A stretch of 6,669 bases of DNA from Vulcanimicrobiota bacterium (GTDB lineage: Bacteria > Vulcanimicrobiota > Vulcanimicrobiia > Vulcanimicrobiales > Vulcanimicrobiaceae). The notes below the pieces were generated by a model. It was not told the DNA's origin, searched no databases, and saw only the letters and a program-made list of their open reading frames with translations. Below are positions 5,714 through 6,669 of the stretch, one piece after another; position 1 is the stretch's first letter; each line of letters opens with the position of its first letter. The stretch spans positions 1 to 6,669 of the forward strand of contig JAFAMK010000111.1 in NCBI GenBank assembly GCA_019233415.1. Reading direction: 5' to 3'. Both the position numbers and the translations under genes were made by a program.

Positions 5714-6361
5714 TTAGCTGTCTGCGAAGACCTTCTCGTCGACCGGGACGTTGATCTTGTAGTTCGCGAACGTCGAGCTGACGTCGGCGTTGTAGCGCGG
5801 GATGTCGACCTTGCCGGTCTGCTGCTTGATGACGAAGCTGCCGGCGATCTGGTCGTAAGTGTTGGTGAACCGGATCGAGCCGCCGCCTTCCTCTTCTTTG
5901 TAGAAATACGTCATCTCGGTGACGGTCGCGGTCTTGTCGTCGACCTTCACGTCGACGTGGTCGATGCGGCCGTTCTTCTTCCGCACGAGCTTGAACGTTG
6001 CATGTTCGCCGTCGTCGCCGGTCTTGGTAACGTCGTAGAGCTTTGGCCAGTCCGACGGCGGCTCCGTCTGGCCGACGACCTTCTTCAGCAGCCCGGCGAT
6101 CACCGGAACGGTGTTGAACTGCACCGCCGCCCTGTCGGGGCGCTTGTAATACGTCTTCCCTTCGAACGTCTGGTTCAGGTATGGGAAGCTGTGCATCTGG
6201 ATCGCGACGCTGACGTCGGCCTGGTACGAGTTCAAGCCGGAATTGACGCGCTGCATCCGCGTGTAGAGATCATCCTGGGCCGCGGCTGGGAATGCGGGCG
6301 CGGTCAGCGCGAGCAGCGCGGCGGCGGCCAGGAATGCGAAGGAACGGCGAATCGACGTCAT
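5714..6361 (-). CDS. Secreted LolA-like / outer-membrane lipoprotein-sorting family protein
   Basis: The protein has 215 residues. A signal peptide (SIRRS, then a hydrophobic run to about residue 25) ends in PAAA-QDD, with likely signal peptidase I cleavage after A28 and no lipobox Cys. The mature part looks like the LolA/LolB half-barrel fold: an opening helix DLYTRMQRVNSGLNSYQADV (31-50), alternating strands such as FEGKTYYKRPDRAAVQFN (66-83), HATFKLVRK (120-128) and VTEMTYFYKEEEGGGSIRF (147-165), and an end NYKINVPVDEKVFADS (200-215) much like the terminal strand of this group. Such proteins bind lipids or lipoproteins outside the inner membrane; the ligand here is unknown. Its ATG overlaps the queG stop as ATGA, so translation is probably coupled. 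It may have a periplasmic carrier role in an outer-membrane cell. The fold call is by sequence pattern only. Confidence 0.8.
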   Translation of the reverse strand: MTSIRRSFAFLAAAALLALTAPAFPAAAQDDLYTRMQRVNSGLNSYQADVSVAIQMHSFPYLNQTFEGKTYYKRPDRAAVQFNTVPVIAGLLKKVVGQTEPPSDWPKLYDVTKTGDDGEHATFKLVRKKNGRIDHVDVKVDDKTATVTEMTYFYKEEEGGGSIRFTNTYDQIAGSFVIKQQTGKVDIPRYNADVSSTFANYKINVPVDEKVFADS

Positions 6362-6669
6362 GGTGTCTTCGGCTTGAACGCGGCGAGCGGTTCGGTGGGT
6401 TCCAACGCGACCGTAATCTCGGCCAGGACCGCGGGCGCACGCTCGTCCGCCTGCGCCGCGCGCAGCACGGCGTGCGCCCGCGGCGAGCCGATCCGGCCCA
6501 GCGCCCAGGCGGCGTGCGCGCGGACGAGCGGGCTCACGTCGCCCCGCAGCGCGTCCGCCAGCGCCGGGACGTCGGCGCGGTCGAGCCCGTTGCCGAGCGC
6601 GACCGCGGCGTTGCGGCGCAGGATCGTCGTGCCGCGCCAGCCCATCGCGGTCGTGCGGACCGCGCGGCC
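6358..6669 (-). CDS. queG: Epoxyqueuosine reductase QueG, C-terminal part (cut by the window edge)
   Basis: About 103 C-terminal residues are visible; the start is beyond the right edge and the frame is open to base 6669. QueG is a cobalamin and 4Fe-4S enzyme that reduces epoxyqueuosine to queuosine at tRNA position 34. The visible part is its C-terminal HEAT-repeat extension: TTAMGWRGTTILRRNAAVALGN, split here as TTAMGWRGTT then ILRRNAAVALGN, matches the characteristic hinge where the catalytic part passes into the repeats, followed by the helical pairs ADVPALADALRGD and SPLVRAHAAWALGRIGS. The catalytic cluster Cys residues are outside the window and cannot be checked. A generic HEAT protein is the alternative, but the RNAAVALGN and HAAWALG combination is typical of QueG. 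The stop TGA overlaps the start of the LolA-like gene. Confidence 0.88.
   Translation of the reverse strand, partial: GRAVRTTAMGWRGTTILRRNAAVALGNGLDRADVPALADALRGDVSPLVRAHAAWALGRIGSPRAHAVLRAAQADERAPAVLAEITVALEPTEPLAAFKPKTP

Noticed and set aside
5566..5754. Short rightward gene with HPEL...HPELVEG repeats
   Set aside because: This is the known artefact of translating the dispersed intergenic repeat, and it overlaps moaA and the end of the LolA-like gene.

Overview
This is a GC-rich bacterial chromosomal segment with housekeeping-type genes packed almost end to end. Six complete protein genes and one partial one are well supported, an eighth is probable, and a possible ninth touches the left edge. 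A QueG tail shows the DNA is bacterial. A secreted LolA-like protein would fit a cell with an outer membrane. The composition, and an intergenic repeat of the type seen in many environmental GC-rich genomes, would fit a lineage such as Eremiobacterota (WPS-2), but the phylum is an inference and not shown by the sequence. I see no tRNA, rRNA, CRISPR array, phage gene or transposase.

Layout. Bases 1-92 may be a divergent promoter region, with a possible leftward gene start at base 35. Bases 93-731 (+) encode a small membrane protein with a Cys/His zinc-binding head, a proline-rich linker and a DUF4870/Tic20-like membrane domain. It ends one base from the end of a leftward three-gene string. In transcription order that string is a lipoprotein cytochrome c (4028-3621), a photolyase/cryptochrome-family flavoprotein (3611-2166) and a Xaa-Pro aminopeptidase-like M24 peptidase (2151-733). 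A strong intrinsic-terminator-like hairpin sits just after the cytochrome gene and covers the start codons available to the photolyase. An 84-bp divergent region separates the cytochrome gene from a rightward GNAT-like protein (4113-4613).

The GNAT stop codon abuts the stop codon of moaA (5627-4614, leftward), which makes the molybdenum-cofactor enzyme GTP 3',8-cyclase. Upstream of moaA lies an 86-bp spacer holding two copies of a dispersed-type repeat. Beyond it are the LolA-like protein (6361-5714) and the C-terminus of QueG (queuosine tRNA modification), which runs off the right edge. queG and the LolA-like gene overlap by ATGA, so they are probably one operon.

How the genes relate. The only clear couplings are queG with the LolA-like gene, and the cytochrome-photolyase-aminopeptidase string. 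Nothing here forms an obvious new defence or biosynthetic system. The most unusual points are regulatory and structural: the hairpin over the photolyase start, a possible ribosome-site-masking structure in the cytochrome leader, a photolyase with altered substrate-pocket positions, and the tandem dispersed repeat.
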